A stretch of DNA of 64,000 nucleotides from an uncultured Erysipelotrichales bacterium (GCA_910579135.1 CAJTTM010000012.1:7420-71419), one strand, 5' to 3'; counted from the stretch's first letter, positions 51,224 through 61,289 are shown. Numbers and translations: made by a program. Notes: generated by a model from the sequence alone, not told the origin.

Positions 51224-51840
51224 ATGAGTACATTAACAGCTTTTATGGCACCTAATGTGGTGCAAGAGGAACATATTAAACACGTTGTATCATCTAGATT
51301 TATCGATCAAGAAACACAAAAACCAATTGAATGGGAAATAAGATGTGTTGATTCTAAAAAAGATGAAGAGTTAAGAAAAGCGTGCACACGTCGTGTTCCT
51401 GTTCCCGGAAGAAAAGGACAATTCACAAAAGAAACTGACTATGATAAATATGTTGGTTTATTAGCAGTTGAATGCACCGTGTATCCTGATTTAAACAATG
51501 CAGAGTTACAAAATTCATATGGTGTATTAAGTGCTGATGAGTTATTGAAAAGAATGTTAAAACCGGGAGAATATGCAGACTATCTTGAAAAGATACAAGA
51601 AATAAACGGTTTTAACGAAAGTTTTGAAGATAAAGTTGAAGAAGCAAAAAACTAATACTTGAAGGCGATTATGAGTCTAATCAGGCTTATTATTGCCTTC
51701 ATGAATTTCATAGATTCCCCAGTGAGTATCTATCTTTAAGCACAGAAGAAAAAGCATTTATTGCAGCTTCTATAGATATAAAAGCCGAGGAAGATAAAAA
51801 GCGTGAAAAACAAATGAAAGTAAAAAGTAAAAGAAAGTAG
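51224..51840 (+). CDS. Tail assembly chaperones made by programmed -1 frameshift (XkdN-like)
   Basis: The short product (143 residues, ATG 51224 with SD AGGAG, stop TAA 51653-51655) is XkdN-like, with TLTAFMAPNVVQEEHIKHVV and PGEYADYLEKIQEING. Its last two sense codons form A-AAA-AAC (51646-51652), a classic slippery heptamer in the right phase. After a -1 slip the frame continues with ILEGDYESNQAYYCLHEFHR and a lysine-rich tail to TAG 51838-51840. The 62-residue extension has no SD or start of its own. This matches the lambda G/GT arrangement for chaperones of the tape measure protein. Confidence 0.88.
51646..51652 (+). promoter_or_regulatory. Ribosomal frameshift site A-AAA-AAC
   Basis: The heptamer is in zero-frame phase (GCA AAA AAC TAA), with a stop codon directly after it. 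No strong downstream pseudoknot was evident by eye. Confidence 0.8.
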
Positions 51841-51850
51841 GTGAATGTGA

Positions 51851-54220
51851 GTGTCGTCAATTAGAACTGTTATTAATGTGCAAGATAGAATGACTCCAGC
51901 ATTCACATCTATGAACCGTGCGTTGAATATTGTTATTGGTTCTTTTGAAGAACTGCAGAAGGACTCTAAGAAAGCAGTTGATACATCAAGTATTAGACAA
52001 GCAAGAGAGGAACTTTCACGAGCAGAACTTGCTATAAACAATGTAGAAAACGGAATTAGACAAGCTAATTTACAACAGCAAGGATTTAATACAAAGCTAA
52101 AGGAAGGACAACAACAATCTTCTGGATTGATGAGTAAAATTAAAACCTTTGTAGGGGCATATGCAGGGATGAAAGCAGTTAATGGCGTTGTTGATTTATC
52201 AGATCAAATGTCACAGACAGAGTCAAAATTAAACATGATATTAGATAAACACACAAGTATTAATAATATGCAAAAGATGATATATCAAGCAGCTCAAAAC
52301 TCAAAATCATCTTATCAAGATACAGCTAATGTTGTTGCAAGGATAGGAAACAATGCAAAGGGTGTATTTAGCAGTAATGCAGAACTTGTTAAATTTGCAG
52401 AAGTGTTAAATAAGAAATACATTATTGCAGGTGCTTCGAGTGAAGAAATGAACAACTCAATCATACAGTTGACACAAGGTTTAGGATCAGGTGTATTACG
52501 TGGTGAAGAGTTGAATAGTGTATTTGAGTCAGCTCCTAACATCATACAATCGATTGCAGACTATCTTGGTGTTCCAATTGGTAAAATTCGATCAATGGCA
52601 TCAGAGGGAAAATTAACTGCTGAAACTGTTAAGAATGCTATGCTTGCATCAGTTAATGAAACAGATAAGCAATTTAATGGAATGTCTACAACATGGAAAC
52701 AAAGATGGACTACAATAAAAAATGCAGGGCTAATGGCTTTTAATGGTGTTTTGAAAAAGGTAAACGAAATAGCAAATACACCAGCTTTTGAGAGTTTTAT
52801 GAACAGGGCTATCAATGCAATGAATGTTTTCGGTACTATTGTGTCTAATGGTATAGATGGACTGTTTACAGGGATATCATATTTACAAAAGGCATTTGAA
52901 ACATTATCCCCAGTTATTATGGGAGCTGCTTCTGTTGTTGCAGTTTATTATACTGCTTTAGGTATTATGAAAGGGGTAGAAATTGCTAGTGCAACTGTAA
53001 AAGGAATATACACTGCTGCTCAAGCTCTTTCTAATATACACTCATGGGCAGGGGTTAAGGCATTGATTGCTTTAAAGGCAGCTCAAATAGGCTTGAATAC
53101 TGCTGTTCTTGCAAGCCCAATATTTTGGATTCCTGCTTTGATTATTGGAATTATCGCATTGCTTGCAGGTGTAATTACAATCATCAATAAAATATGTGGA
53201 ACATCAATTTCTGTTATAGGAGTGATTATAGGTGCAGTTTATGCTTTAGGGGCTATTATAGCGAATATTGGAATCTCGGTATATAACACAATTGTATTTA
53301 TTGTAACAGGAATAGCAAATTTCATACTTATTGCAGGAGCTGCTATTGCTGCGGCTTGGGATTTTGTATGGAAATTTATCGCTAATTTAGCAATAGGTGT
53401 TGCTGAATGGGTTGTCAATACATGGAACGAAGCAGTTTATAATGTAACTGCCTTTTTTGCTCAGTTAGGTATAGCAGGTAATAAAATGGCGAAAGGTGTT
53501 GCTGAAAGTGCAGGAACAGCTGCAAGTAATATTGCTAATTTTTTCATAAAAGGAGCAAATAAAGCGATTGAGGGCATAAACTGGATTATAGATGCGCTTA
53601 ATAAAATACCTGGCGTGGATATTTCAAAAGCAACAAAATTTAGTGAAATAAATTGGAAGCCTGATACAAGTGGATTTGATAAAAACATAAAGGACTTTCA
53701 AAACATGATAGACAAAGGACCAACAAAAGTTAAATTTGATAGATTTGAATATGACGGTTTTAAAATGCCTGATTTATTAAATCCTGATGATGCTTCACTT
53801 GAGTATATGGATATAGGGGATGCCTATAACAACGGATATAAGCAAGGTGAACAATGGCAAAACGGCATAGGAGATTGGTTTAGCAATCTATTTGGTGATG
53901 ATCAAAAGAAAACTGATAAAGAAAAGAATTTCGCAGGTGTTAACAACAACACTAAAAAAGCAGCCGACAACGGCAAGAAAACTGCTGGTAATACTGCAAA
54001 GATGGCAAAAACGATGGATGCCTCAAATGAAGATTTAAAATACTTAAGAGATATTGCAGAACGTGAAACGATAAACCGTTTTACAACAGCTGAAATTAAA
54101 GTTGATATGACAAATAACAACAATATAAGCTCTGATGTAGATATCGATGGTATGGTTAATCAATTAACAGTCAAGTTAGAAGAAGAACTTCTTTCTACTG
54201 CAGAGGGCGTTCATAAATAG
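51851..54220 (+). CDS. Tape measure protein
   Basis: A 789-residue protein starting at GTG, with a long helical N-terminal region, a tape-measure domain (NSSYQ-like segment with GLGSGVLRGEELNSVFESAP), and several hydrophobic helices in the middle (about 360-510). It sets tail length, and the moderate size implies a tail of roughly 100-120 nm by the usual rule. It follows the chaperone gene, as expected. Confidence 0.92.
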   Translation: MSSIRTVINVQDRMTPAFTSMNRALNIVIGSFEELQKDSKKAVDTSSIRQAREELSRAELAINNVENGIRQANLQQQGFNTKLKEGQQQSSGLMSKIKTFVGAYAGMKAVNGVVDLSDQMSQTESKLNMILDKHTSINNMQKMIYQAAQNSKSSYQDTANVVARIGNNAKGVFSSNAELVKFAEVLNKKYIIAGASSEEMNNSIIQLTQGLGSGVLRGEELNSVFESAPNIIQSIADYLGVPIGKIRSMASEGKLTAETVKNAMLASVNETDKQFNGMSTTWKQRWTTIKNAGLMAFNGVLKKVNEIANTPAFESFMNRAINAMNVFGTIVSNGIDGLFTGISYLQKAFETLSPVIMGAASVVAVYYTALGIMKGVEIASATVKGIYTAAQALSNIHSWAGVKALIALKAAQIGLNTAVLASPIFWIPALIIGIIALLAGVITIINKICGTSISVIGVIIGAVYALGAIIANIGISVYNTIVFIVTGIANFILIAGAAIAAAWDFVWKFIANLAIGVAEWVVNTWNEAVYNVTAFFAQLGIAGNKMAKGVAESAGTAASNIANFFIKGANKAIEGINWIIDALNKIPGVDISKATKFSEINWKPDTSGFDKNIKDFQNMIDKGPTKVKFDRFEYDGFKMPDLLNPDDASLEYMDIGDAYNNGYKQGEQWQNGIGDWFSNLFGDDQKKTDKEKNFAGVNNNTKKAADNGKKTAGNTAKMAKTMDASNEDLKYLRDIAERETINRFTTAEIKVDMTNNNNISSDVDIDGMVNQLTVKLEEELLSTAEGVHK

Positions 54221-54239
54221 GAAAAATAGGAGGGATAGC

Positions 54240-54965
54240 ATGGCAAAAGGTTATAGTATATTTTTAAATGATGTTCAGTATCCTATTGTACCTGAATCGA
54301 TAGAAACAACGATTAACAATCAAAATGAAACAATTAACCTCATTAATGATGATGAGGTTAATGTTTTAAGAAAAGCTGGACTAACAGAAATAACGTTTGA
54401 ATTAATTCTTCCTCAAGTACGTTATCCATTTGCTCAATATCCTAAAGGATTTCAAAGGGCATCATTTTATCTTGATAAACTAGAAAAATTAAAAACATCA
54501 AAAAAGCCTTTTATTTATATACTTACACGTTCTACACCTTCTGGCAAACTTCTTTTTGATACAAACATGAAGGTATCGCTTGAGGACTACACAATCAAGG
54601 AAGATGCGTCAAATGGGTTTGATATTGTTGTTGAAATTAATTTAAAACAATACAAAAGCTATTCTACAAAAGTCTTGTCTTTAAAAAAGAAAAAAGGCAC
54701 TGGAAAGAATACTGCAAAAAAGAAAAATACAAGATCTAAGACTACATCAAAGAAAAAAAACAAGAAAGTAACGAGAGGGTGTACAGTAATAGTGAATGGT
54801 CGATTGCATAGAGATTGTTACGGTAAAGGACCAGGTCAAAAGCGTACAAATTATAAAGGAAAAGTTAATTTTATAAAGAAAGGGAGAAAATACCCATATC
54901 ATGTTACAACTCCTAGTGGCGGTTGGCTTGGGTGGGTTACTGAAGGCTCTGTAAAGGTGGTTTAA
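54240..54965 (+). CDS. Tail hub-associated protein (XkdP-like) with SH3-like end
   Basis: A 241-residue protein. Residues 1-150 match XkdP-type proteins (IVPESIETTINNQNETINLI, then FELILPQVRYPFAQYP). XkdP proteins usually end in LysM. Here a lysine/threonine-rich linker (about 155-180) leads to a different 60-residue domain (VNGRLHRDCYGKGPGQ, then PSGGWLGWVTEGSV), most like a bacterial SH3/cell-wall-binding module. Confidence 0.8.
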   Translation: MAKGYSIFLNDVQYPIVPESIETTINNQNETINLINDDEVNVLRKAGLTEITFELILPQVRYPFAQYPKGFQRASFYLDKLEKLKTSKKPFIYILTRSTPSGKLLFDTNMKVSLEDYTIKEDASNGFDIVVEINLKQYKSYSTKVLSLKKKKGTGKNTAKKKNTRSKTTSKKKNKKVTRGCTVIVNGRLHRDCYGKGPGQKRTNYKGKVNFIKKGRKYPYHVTTPSGGWLGWVTEGSVKVV

Positions 54966-54967
54966 AA

Positions 54968-55930
54968 ATGGAATGTTTATTATATATACAGTGGTCAAAG
55001 AAAATATATATACCTGTTACAAAAGATAGTATAACATGGTCCATTGAGCGTAAGGGTTCTCCTGGGAAACTTGAGTTCACTGTTATAAAAGATAAAAATC
55101 TATATTTTGAAGAAGGGGCACAAGTAAGTTTTAGAGTAAATAATACTAATGTGTTTTTTGGTTTTGTTTTTAAAAAAACTTATGATAAAGATAAAAATAT
55201 CAAAGTTACAGCATATGATCAATTACGTTATTTTAAAAATAAAGATACATATGTTTATAAAAACAAGACTGCGACAGAACTAGTTAAAATAATTTCATCT
55301 GATTTTAGATTGAATGTAGGGAAGTTAGAAAAAACAGGTTTTAAAATCAAATCAAAAGTAGAAGATAATCAAACATTGTTTGACATTGTACAGAATGCAC
55401 TTGATGATACTATTACAAATACAGGTAGGATGTATGTTCTATATGATGATTTTGGGAAACTAAGATTATCAAATATAGCGAGTCTTAAAGTACCCATTAT
55501 TGTTGATTCTGAAACAGCTGAATCATTTGATTATTCAAGCTCAATTGACGGTGAGACATACAACAAAATTAAACTTGTTAGAGAAAATGAAAAGACAAAA
55601 AAAAGAGATGTCTATATTGCACAAAGTGGAGCAAACATGAACAAATGGGGTGTTTTGCAGTATTATGATACAGTTGATAATAATGTGAATGCAAAGGCAA
55701 AAGTCAATGCATTATTAAAGCTTTATAATCAAAAAACACGCTCTCTTAGTGTTAGTGGAGTTATAGGTGATTTAAGAGTAAGAGCAGGTTCTATGATTGT
55801 TGTAAGTATGAATTTTGATGATATTAGTTTAAAAAATTATATGCTTGTTGAAAAAGCAACACATAAATTTGAAAATAATCATCATAGTATGGATTTAGTC
55901 TTGAAAGGAAACGGAATATTTGATGGCTAA
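54968..55930 (+). CDS. Contractile tail hub protein (XkdQ-like)
   Basis: A 320-residue protein with TWSIERKGSPGKLEFTVIKD and KVTAYDQLRYFKNKDTY, typical of XkdQ/late control D-like hub proteins, which hold the spike at the tail tip. Overlaps the next gene. Confidence 0.87.
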   Translation: MECLLYIQWSKKIYIPVTKDSITWSIERKGSPGKLEFTVIKDKNLYFEEGAQVSFRVNNTNVFFGFVFKKTYDKDKNIKVTAYDQLRYFKNKDTYVYKNKTATELVKIISSDFRLNVGKLEKTGFKIKSKVEDNQTLFDIVQNALDDTITNTGRMYVLYDDFGKLRLSNIASLKVPIIVDSETAESFDYSSSIDGETYNKIKLVRENEKTKKRDVYIAQSGANMNKWGVLQYYDTVDNNVNAKAKVNALLKLYNQKTRSLSVSGVIGDLRVRAGSMIVVSMNFDDISLKNYMLVEKATHKFENNHHSMDLVLKGNGIFDG

Positions 55931-56216
55931 TCTAACAGGAATAATGAAAAAAGCTGCTGTTGAAGCAGTAAGAGCGAGCAATCCAGTTGAGTTTATGTTT
56001 GGTACTGTTGTAAAAGAAGAACCACTTACAATTAACATTGAACAAAAAATGGAATTAACAGAGGAGTTTCTTATTCTTACGAGTTCTGTAAGTTTGTATG
56101 AGACAAAAATTAATAATCAGAAATCAATCGTTGATAATTCATTAAAAAAAGATGATCAGGTTCTTCTTGCGAGAGTTCAAGGAGGACAAAAATTTATTGT
56201 TCTTGATAGGATGTGA
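55923..56216 (+). CDS. DUF2577 baseplate protein (XkdR-like)
   Basis: A 97-residue protein: KKAAVEAVRASNPVEFMFG and DDQVLLARVQGGQKFIVLDR fit DUF2577 proteins that follow XkdQ. Start ATG 55923; an in-frame TTG lies just upstream. Confidence 0.82.
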   Translation: MANLTGIMKKAAVEAVRASNPVEFMFGTVVKEEPLTINIEQKMELTEEFLILTSSVSLYETKINNQKSIVDNSLKKDDQVLLARVQGGQKFIVLDRM

Positions 56217-56626
56217 TATTAGTGACGCCAGAAAATGAAGATAGTATTTTACAAGAGGAAATAGAAATTGAAGAAATTCCTAATTCAACTTATTTTCTTG
56301 ATAAAGATAGAAAACAAATTGTAGGAACAATTGATGATTTAGAAGCAATTAAACAAGCTGTTTTTCTTATATTGAATATAGAAAGGATGGATTACGAAAT
56401 CTATTCTGATGACTATGGTATTGAACTCGATGAACTTATTGGAGAACCTATGCAATATGTGTTATCTGAGTTAAAAAGACGTATAAAAGAATGTTTGCTA
56501 TATGATGATAGAATAAGCAGTGTAGATGATTTTAAATTTGAGGTAGCAGGAGCAAGTGTTCATGCTACCTTTTCTGTATATACAATTTTTGGTGAATTTG
56601 AAGGTGAGGTTGATATAGATGTTTGA
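56213..56626 (+). CDS. DUF2634 baseplate protein (XkdS-like)
   Basis: A 137-residue, gp25-like wedge protein: GTIDDLEAIKQAVFLILNIE and YEIYSDDYGIELDELIG are typical. GTG start within the previous gene (a second GTG is nine bases later). Confidence 0.85.
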   Translation: MILVTPENEDSILQEEIEIEEIPNSTYFLDKDRKQIVGTIDDLEAIKQAVFLILNIERMDYEIYSDDYGIELDELIGEPMQYVLSELKRRIKECLLYDDRISSVDDFKFEVAGASVHATFSVYTIFGEFEGEVDIDV

Positions 56627-57683
56627 GGATATTAGTTTTGAGTTTTTGTTAGAAAGAATGTTAGATAGAATCGTTGAACAGAATCCTAATTTAGATGTAA
56701 GAGAAGGATCAATTATTTATAACGCTATAGCTCCAGCTGCTTATGAATTAATGGAAATATATATCGAAATGAAAAGGATTTATGATGAGTCTTTTGCTGA
56801 TACAGCTTCTAGAGAATCTCTTATAAAAAGATGTGCAGAAAGAGGAATAGAACCAAAAAAAGAAACAAAAGCAATCTTAGAGGGGGTCTTTAATATAGAT
56901 GTGCCTATCGGGTCAAGATTTTCATTAGATGATTTAGATTATATAGTTATAGATAAGACAAGTGATTTTATATTTAGATTAGAGTGTGAAACAGCAGGAA
57001 TTATTGCTAATTCTCATTTTGGTACATTAATACCTATTGATTATATAGAAGGACTAGAAACAGCAGAATTAAGAAGATTGCTTATACCTGGAGAAGATGA
57101 AGAGGATACAGAAGTATTGAGAGAAAGATATTTTTCTTCTTTCAATTCTCAGGCGTTTGGAGGTAACAAAAAAGATTATATTGAAAAAGTAAATGCTATT
57201 GATGGGGTTGGGGCAGTAAAAGTGACCCCTGTGTGGAATGGAGGAGGCACTGTTTTACTAACAATACTTGATTCAAATTTCGAACAGGCAACTTATGAGC
57301 TTGTTCAAATGGTTAAAAATATTGTTGATCCAACCCCAGAGGGAACTGGTTCAGGAATTGCTCCAATCGGTCATGTTGTCACAGTACAATCAGCAACTAG
57401 TGTACCAATTACGATTTCAGGAAAAATCATTTTTGAAGAAAATTATTCATTTGAACGATGTAAAGATGAAATAAAAAATGCTATTGAAGAATACTTCTTA
57501 GAACTTAGAATGAATTGGAAAAATGTAGATGATACTGTTGTTCGTATTACTCAAATAGAGGCGAGGATATTATCAATTAAAGGAATTGTTGATATTACAG
57601 AAACAAGAGTAAATGGTTTTGAGGAGAATTGTGTTGTATCAAAATACTTAATTCCAATTTTAGAGGATGTATATAATGAATGA
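56619..57683 (+). CDS. Baseplate J-like protein (XkdT-like)
   Basis: A 354-residue baseplate wedge protein: VREGSIIYNAIAPAAYELME, RGIEPKKETKAILEGVFNI and FGGNKKDYIEKVNAIDGVG are standard baseplate J landmarks. Overlaps genes on both sides. Confidence 0.92.
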   Translation: MFEDISFEFLLERMLDRIVEQNPNLDVREGSIIYNAIAPAAYELMEIYIEMKRIYDESFADTASRESLIKRCAERGIEPKKETKAILEGVFNIDVPIGSRFSLDDLDYIVIDKTSDFIFRLECETAGIIANSHFGTLIPIDYIEGLETAELRRLLIPGEDEEDTEVLRERYFSSFNSQAFGGNKKDYIEKVNAIDGVGAVKVTPVWNGGGTVLLTILDSNFEQATYELVQMVKNIVDPTPEGTGSGIAPIGHVVTVQSATSVPITISGKIIFEENYSFERCKDEIKNAIEEYFLELRMNWKNVDDTVVRITQIEARILSIKGIVDITETRVNGFEENCVVSKYLIPILEDVYNE

Positions 57684-58215
57684 GATTAATATTATAAAAT
57701 ATCTTCCTATTTTTCTTCAAAAATATATTCAGTATCAATTACTGATGAAGACAGAAGATATTGAATTTCAAAATATTTTTAAGTGTCTTGATAAGATAGA
57801 GCAAAATCAATATATATTATCTTCAGATGATGAAGGATTAAAAAGATTTGAAAAGATTCTAGAGATTTATAGTCAACCAGAAGAAACTATAGAAAATCGA
57901 AAGATGAAAGTTTTGTCAAAATGGAACGAACAAGAGATGTATACGTTTAGATTTCTCAAATCAAAATTAGATGTCATATGTGGAAGAAATAATTATGAAA
58001 TCATTGAAGATTTCGAAAATTATTATTTAGAAATACATACACATCTTAGCGAGATAGGAGAAGTAAAAGAATTAGAAAGGGCTATTTATTCTATAATTCC
58101 ATGTAATATTGTTGTTAATATAAAAAATGATATTATATGTTCTTCAAAAGGAGAAAGTGTCGTTTCTGGTGCAATGAGTATGATAAATATATTTGATTGT
58201 AGTACAGAGGAATAG
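57676..58215 (+). CDS. XkdU/YmfQ-like tail protein
   Basis: A 179-residue protein from ATG 57676 (GAGGA SD). KYLPIFLQKYIQYQLLMKTE and EETIENRKMKVLSKWNEQEM fit the YmfQ family that closes the baseplate operon and links to the fibre. Confidence 0.82.
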   Translation: MNEINIIKYLPIFLQKYIQYQLLMKTEDIEFQNIFKCLDKIEQNQYILSSDDEGLKRFEKILEIYSQPEETIENRKMKVLSKWNEQEMYTFRFLKSKLDVICGRNNYEIIEDFENYYLEIHTHLSEIGEVKELERAIYSIIPCNIVVNIKNDIICSSKGESVVSGAMSMINIFDCSTEE

Positions 58216-58227
58216 GGAGGAGGAAAT

Positions 58228-58854
58228 ATGACAGAATTTGAAAAAATAATAATCACTTTGAAAGGAAAATCTCTTATATCAAAATTGATTGCAGGAGAAC
58301 AAACAGAATTAACAAAGATAAGTCTCTCTAATCGTTCTTATGATCAATCAAGTATTGAAAGATTGGCTTCTATTTCTGATATTAAACAAAATGTACCTAT
58401 TGAAAAAATTTCAAGATTTAATGAAACCTTAATAAAAATAAAAGCCTCAATGAGTAACGAATCTTTGGAAGAGGGCTATTTTATGAATACTGTTGGTATT
58501 TATGCAATAGATCCAGATGAAGGCGAAATATTATTTGCGGTTATGAGAACAGCAAAACCTAGTTGGGTACCACCATACACTGGTTCTAGTGTTTCGGTTT
58601 GTGTGTTTAATATTACGCTTGCGGTTGGTAATACGGAAAATGTAAATATAGAACTTGACACAAATGTTGCATCTGTTACTGACATTTTTTATCTTCAAGA
58701 GCAACTTGATATAGAAAAGAAAAAGAATACTATTCTAATGAGCATTATTGATAAGGCTCTATTTACAGTAAGTACTACTTCTTTATTTGAAGAATTAGAA
58801 GCATTAAACGAAACAAATCAATCTGCATTAATTGCAGAAGAAAGTGAGAAATAA
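58228..58854 (+). CDS. Tail fibre-associated protein
   Basis: A 208-residue protein. The N-terminal part has GEQTELTKISLSNRSYDQSS, and the middle MRTAKPSWVPPYTGSSVSVC resembles the tail-fibre N-terminal domain that docks to the baseplate. Ends in an acidic coiled coil. SD GGAGGAGG. Confidence 0.7.
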   Translation: MTEFEKIIITLKGKSLISKLIAGEQTELTKISLSNRSYDQSSIERLASISDIKQNVPIEKISRFNETLIKIKASMSNESLEEGYFMNTVGIYAIDPDEGEILFAVMRTAKPSWVPPYTGSSVSVCVFNITLAVGNTENVNIELDTNVASVTDIFYLQEQLDIEKKKNTILMSIIDKALFTVSTTSLFEELEALNETNQSALIAEESEK

Positions 58855-58856
58855 TA

Positions 58857-59765
58857 ATGAAAAAATTATACGATAAAGAAAATAGTTATGAACTTGTTGA
58901 AAGTAAAGACTTGAATAATTTTGTAACAAACGAAAATTTTGATCAAGAATTAAAAGAATATTTGAAAAAAACAGGTGGAACTGTTGAAGGTGATATAAAT
59001 GTGAAAGGAAATTTAAGCACAACAAATCTAAGGATACATGAAGCGGATGGGACTCCTGGAGTGACTGGATATGTACATTTTATGACTATTAAAATAACAG
59101 GAAACTATGTCAACAAACCTATTGTGATTGAGGTTGTGAGGCGTAGGGATGTAGAACCAACAAGCTTACATATTCAGTTCATGAGTGGGGCAACAACTGA
59201 TCCATCTTTGCAAAGTTTTATCGCTACAGGAAATAGGAATTGTAAGAATGTATTTTACATGTATAAAGCATCTGCAGGGGTTTGGCACTTATTTGGACAA
59301 AAATCTGAAGCTTATGACAGTATAACTGTGTATAGGGTAAGCAACGCATATCATGGTGTTGGGATTAATGTAGAGTATGTTAATAATCATTTTTCTTCTG
59401 TTCCTGCTGGTTATAGGCAAGCAGATTTGGCTGATTTTTATACAACTGAAGAAATCAAAAGTCTTTTTAACAGTCTGTTTGTAACACAAACATTTACAGT
59501 CTCAAATGCTTCGAAAGTATTTGAGGGTACTGCTAATTGGGCTACTAGCGTTGCTAAATCTGGATATACGCCTCTGGCAATTACAGGTATCATGGGACAA
59601 GGTAATCTAAGTTCATTTATAAACTTTTGTAATTGGTTTTTAGATGGTACAACCGCCAAAATATATGCGAGGATGTTGTGGAATGATTTTCATAATGGTT
59701 CTGCAGCAGCTTCTGGTTCTGACTTTAAAATACAATTTACAATATTATATAAGAAGAATTTTTAA
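58857..59765 (+). CDS. Tail fibre / receptor-binding protein
   Basis: A 302-residue protein with a helical start, a short TGGTVEGDINVKGNLSTTNL segment common in fibre shafts, and a beta-rich C-terminus. The place between baseplate and lysis genes fits a receptor-binding protein, the part most likely to define host range. Confidence 0.75.
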   Translation: MKKLYDKENSYELVESKDLNNFVTNENFDQELKEYLKKTGGTVEGDINVKGNLSTTNLRIHEADGTPGVTGYVHFMTIKITGNYVNKPIVIEVVRRRDVEPTSLHIQFMSGATTDPSLQSFIATGNRNCKNVFYMYKASAGVWHLFGQKSEAYDSITVYRVSNAYHGVGINVEYVNNHFSSVPAGYRQADLADFYTTEEIKSLFNSLFVTQTFTVSNASKVFEGTANWATSVAKSGYTPLAITGIMGQGNLSSFINFCNWFLDGTTAKIYARMLWNDFHNGSAAASGSDFKIQFTILYKKNF

Positions 59766-59820
59766 TCAAGCACAGGTTTCGTACTTTTTATTATTTTAAA
59801 AAAATGGAGGAAAAATAGAA

Positions 59821-60237
59821 ATGGAAAAAACTTTAAATTTATTCAAGATTTTTGTTTCAGCAATTGGAACAGGTATTACATATTTAATTGGAGATTGGGA
59901 TACAGCTTTAATAGTATTAGCAATCTTTGTTGCAATGGATTATATAACGGGTGTATTAGTTGCCTGGATTAATAACACGCTTAACAGTGAAGTGGGCTTT
60001 AAAGGTTTAGCAAAGAAAGCTCTAATCCTTGTTATATTGGTTGTAGCAGTTTGTTTAGACAGGTTGTTAGGTAATACAGGGTGGGTGTTTAGAACACTCG
60101 TATGTTACTTCTATATTGCGAATGAGGGTATCTCTATTTTAGAGAACGCAGGTAACTTAGGGTTGCCTATTCCAACAAAATTAAGAAATGCTTTGGAACA
60201 ATTAGAAGATAAAGAAGAGGTTAATGATCAAGAGTAG
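59821..60237 (+). CDS. Holin (phage holin 4/toxin-secretion family)
   Basis: A 138-residue membrane protein with three hydrophobic helices and LIVLAIFVAMDYITGVLVAW, the family signature; SILENAGNLGLPIPTKLRNA near the C-terminus is also typical. It makes the pores that release the endolysin. SD GGAGG. Confidence 0.9.
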   Translation: MEKTLNLFKIFVSAIGTGITYLIGDWDTALIVLAIFVAMDYITGVLVAWINNTLNSEVGFKGLAKKALILVILVVAVCLDRLLGNTGWVFRTLVCYFYIANEGISILENAGNLGLPIPTKLRNALEQLEDKEEVNDQE

Positions 60238-60275
60238 TTGAAAGACTACTCTTCTTAGTTAGGAGGAAAATCAAA

Positions 60276-61088
60276 ATGAAGATTAATGTACATGGCGGAC
60301 ACAATCTTGATGGAAAGACAGCTTGTGGTGCAGTTGGACTAATTAAAGAGTCTACAGAAGCAAGAAAAGTAAAGAAGCTAGTTATACAATATCTTAAATC
60401 ATTAGGTCATACAGTTTATGACTGTACTTGTGATAATGGAACATCTCAAAATGATGTATTGAAAAAGATTGTAAACAAATGCAATGATCATAACACTGAT
60501 TTAGATGTTTCTATACATTTTAACAGTGGTGCTGGAGATAAAAAAGGTAATGGAAAATCTACAGGAGTAGAAGTTTTAATCCAAAATTCTCATTCTAAAG
60601 CAAAATCTTATGCAACTAAAATATGTAATGAGATTGCTAAGCTAGGGTTTAAAAATAGAGGAGTAAAAGTTAGAGATAATCTATATGTTCTTAATAAAAC
60701 AAAAGCACCAGCATTATTGGTCGAATGTTGCTTTGTAGATGATAAGGATGATGTTAAGCTATACAGTGCTGATACAATGGCTAAGGCTATTGTAAAAGGT
60801 ATTACTGGTAAAACTGTAACAGTCAAGAAAAACACTTCTCAAAATAGCTTGAAATCCTATTCAGGAACATTCCCTAAAGGAACTTTGAAAAAAGGTTCTA
60901 AAGGTACAGAAGTAAAGAATTTACAAAAATTCTTAAATTGGTATGGGAACTATGGATTGAAGGTAGATGGAGAATTTGGAACAAATACATATGAAGCTGT
61001 TAAGAAATTCCAAAAGGCAACAGGATTAACAGTAGATGGTATCTGGGGAGCTAAATCTTTAGCAAAGGCAAAGAGTATTAAGAAATGA
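60276..61088 (+). CDS. Endolysin: N-acetylmuramoyl-L-alanine amidase
   Basis: A 270-residue Amidase_3 protein. Zinc ligands fit His9 (NVHGGHN), Glu25 or Glu28, and His81 (SIHFNSG); the catalytic glutamate is in LLVECCFVDD. A linker leads to a peptidoglycan-binding domain (LKKGSKGTEVKNLQKFLNWY, then VDGEFGTNTYEAVKKFQ). It lyses the host wall at the end of infection. Confidence 0.93.
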   Translation: MKINVHGGHNLDGKTACGAVGLIKESTEARKVKKLVIQYLKSLGHTVYDCTCDNGTSQNDVLKKIVNKCNDHNTDLDVSIHFNSGAGDKKGNGKSTGVEVLIQNSHSKAKSYATKICNEIAKLGFKNRGVKVRDNLYVLNKTKAPALLVECCFVDDKDDVKLYSADTMAKAIVKGITGKTVTVKKNTSQNSLKSYSGTFPKGTLKKGSKGTEVKNLQKFLNWYGNYGLKVDGEFGTNTYEAVKKFQKATGLTVDGIWGAKSLAKAKSIKK

Positions 61089-61258
61089 GAGTTGTATTAA
61101 AACCATTTTCTTTTGATTTAGAAACAAATAAAGAAATACCAGATTGTTTATATAGGGTTTTTGCTATCAATGATGAGAAAGTATGGATTAGAAACACAAA
61201 TACAAATGATGAATATGTAACTGCTTTAAATAGAATATTAAAAGAAATAAAGGACTAG
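61085..61258 (+). CDS. Small phage protein after the endolysin, 57 residues
   Basis: ATGA overlap with the amidase stop. It contains LKPFSFDLETNKEIPDCLYR and ends ILKEIKD, followed by a strong terminator. Possibly a lysis accessory; no family recognised. Confidence 0.5.
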   Translation: MRVVLKPFSFDLETNKEIPDCLYRVFAINDEKVWIRNTNTNDEYVTALNRILKEIKD

Positions 61259-61289
61259 TCTAGAAATCACTCTGGACTAGTCTTTTTTT
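61253..61289 (+). terminator. Late operon terminator
   Basis: A 12-bp stem (GACTAGTCTAGA with TCTGGACTAGTC, one wobble), 6-base loop, seven T residues. It ends the virion/lysis transcript and separates it from the defence-like pair. Confidence 0.92.
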
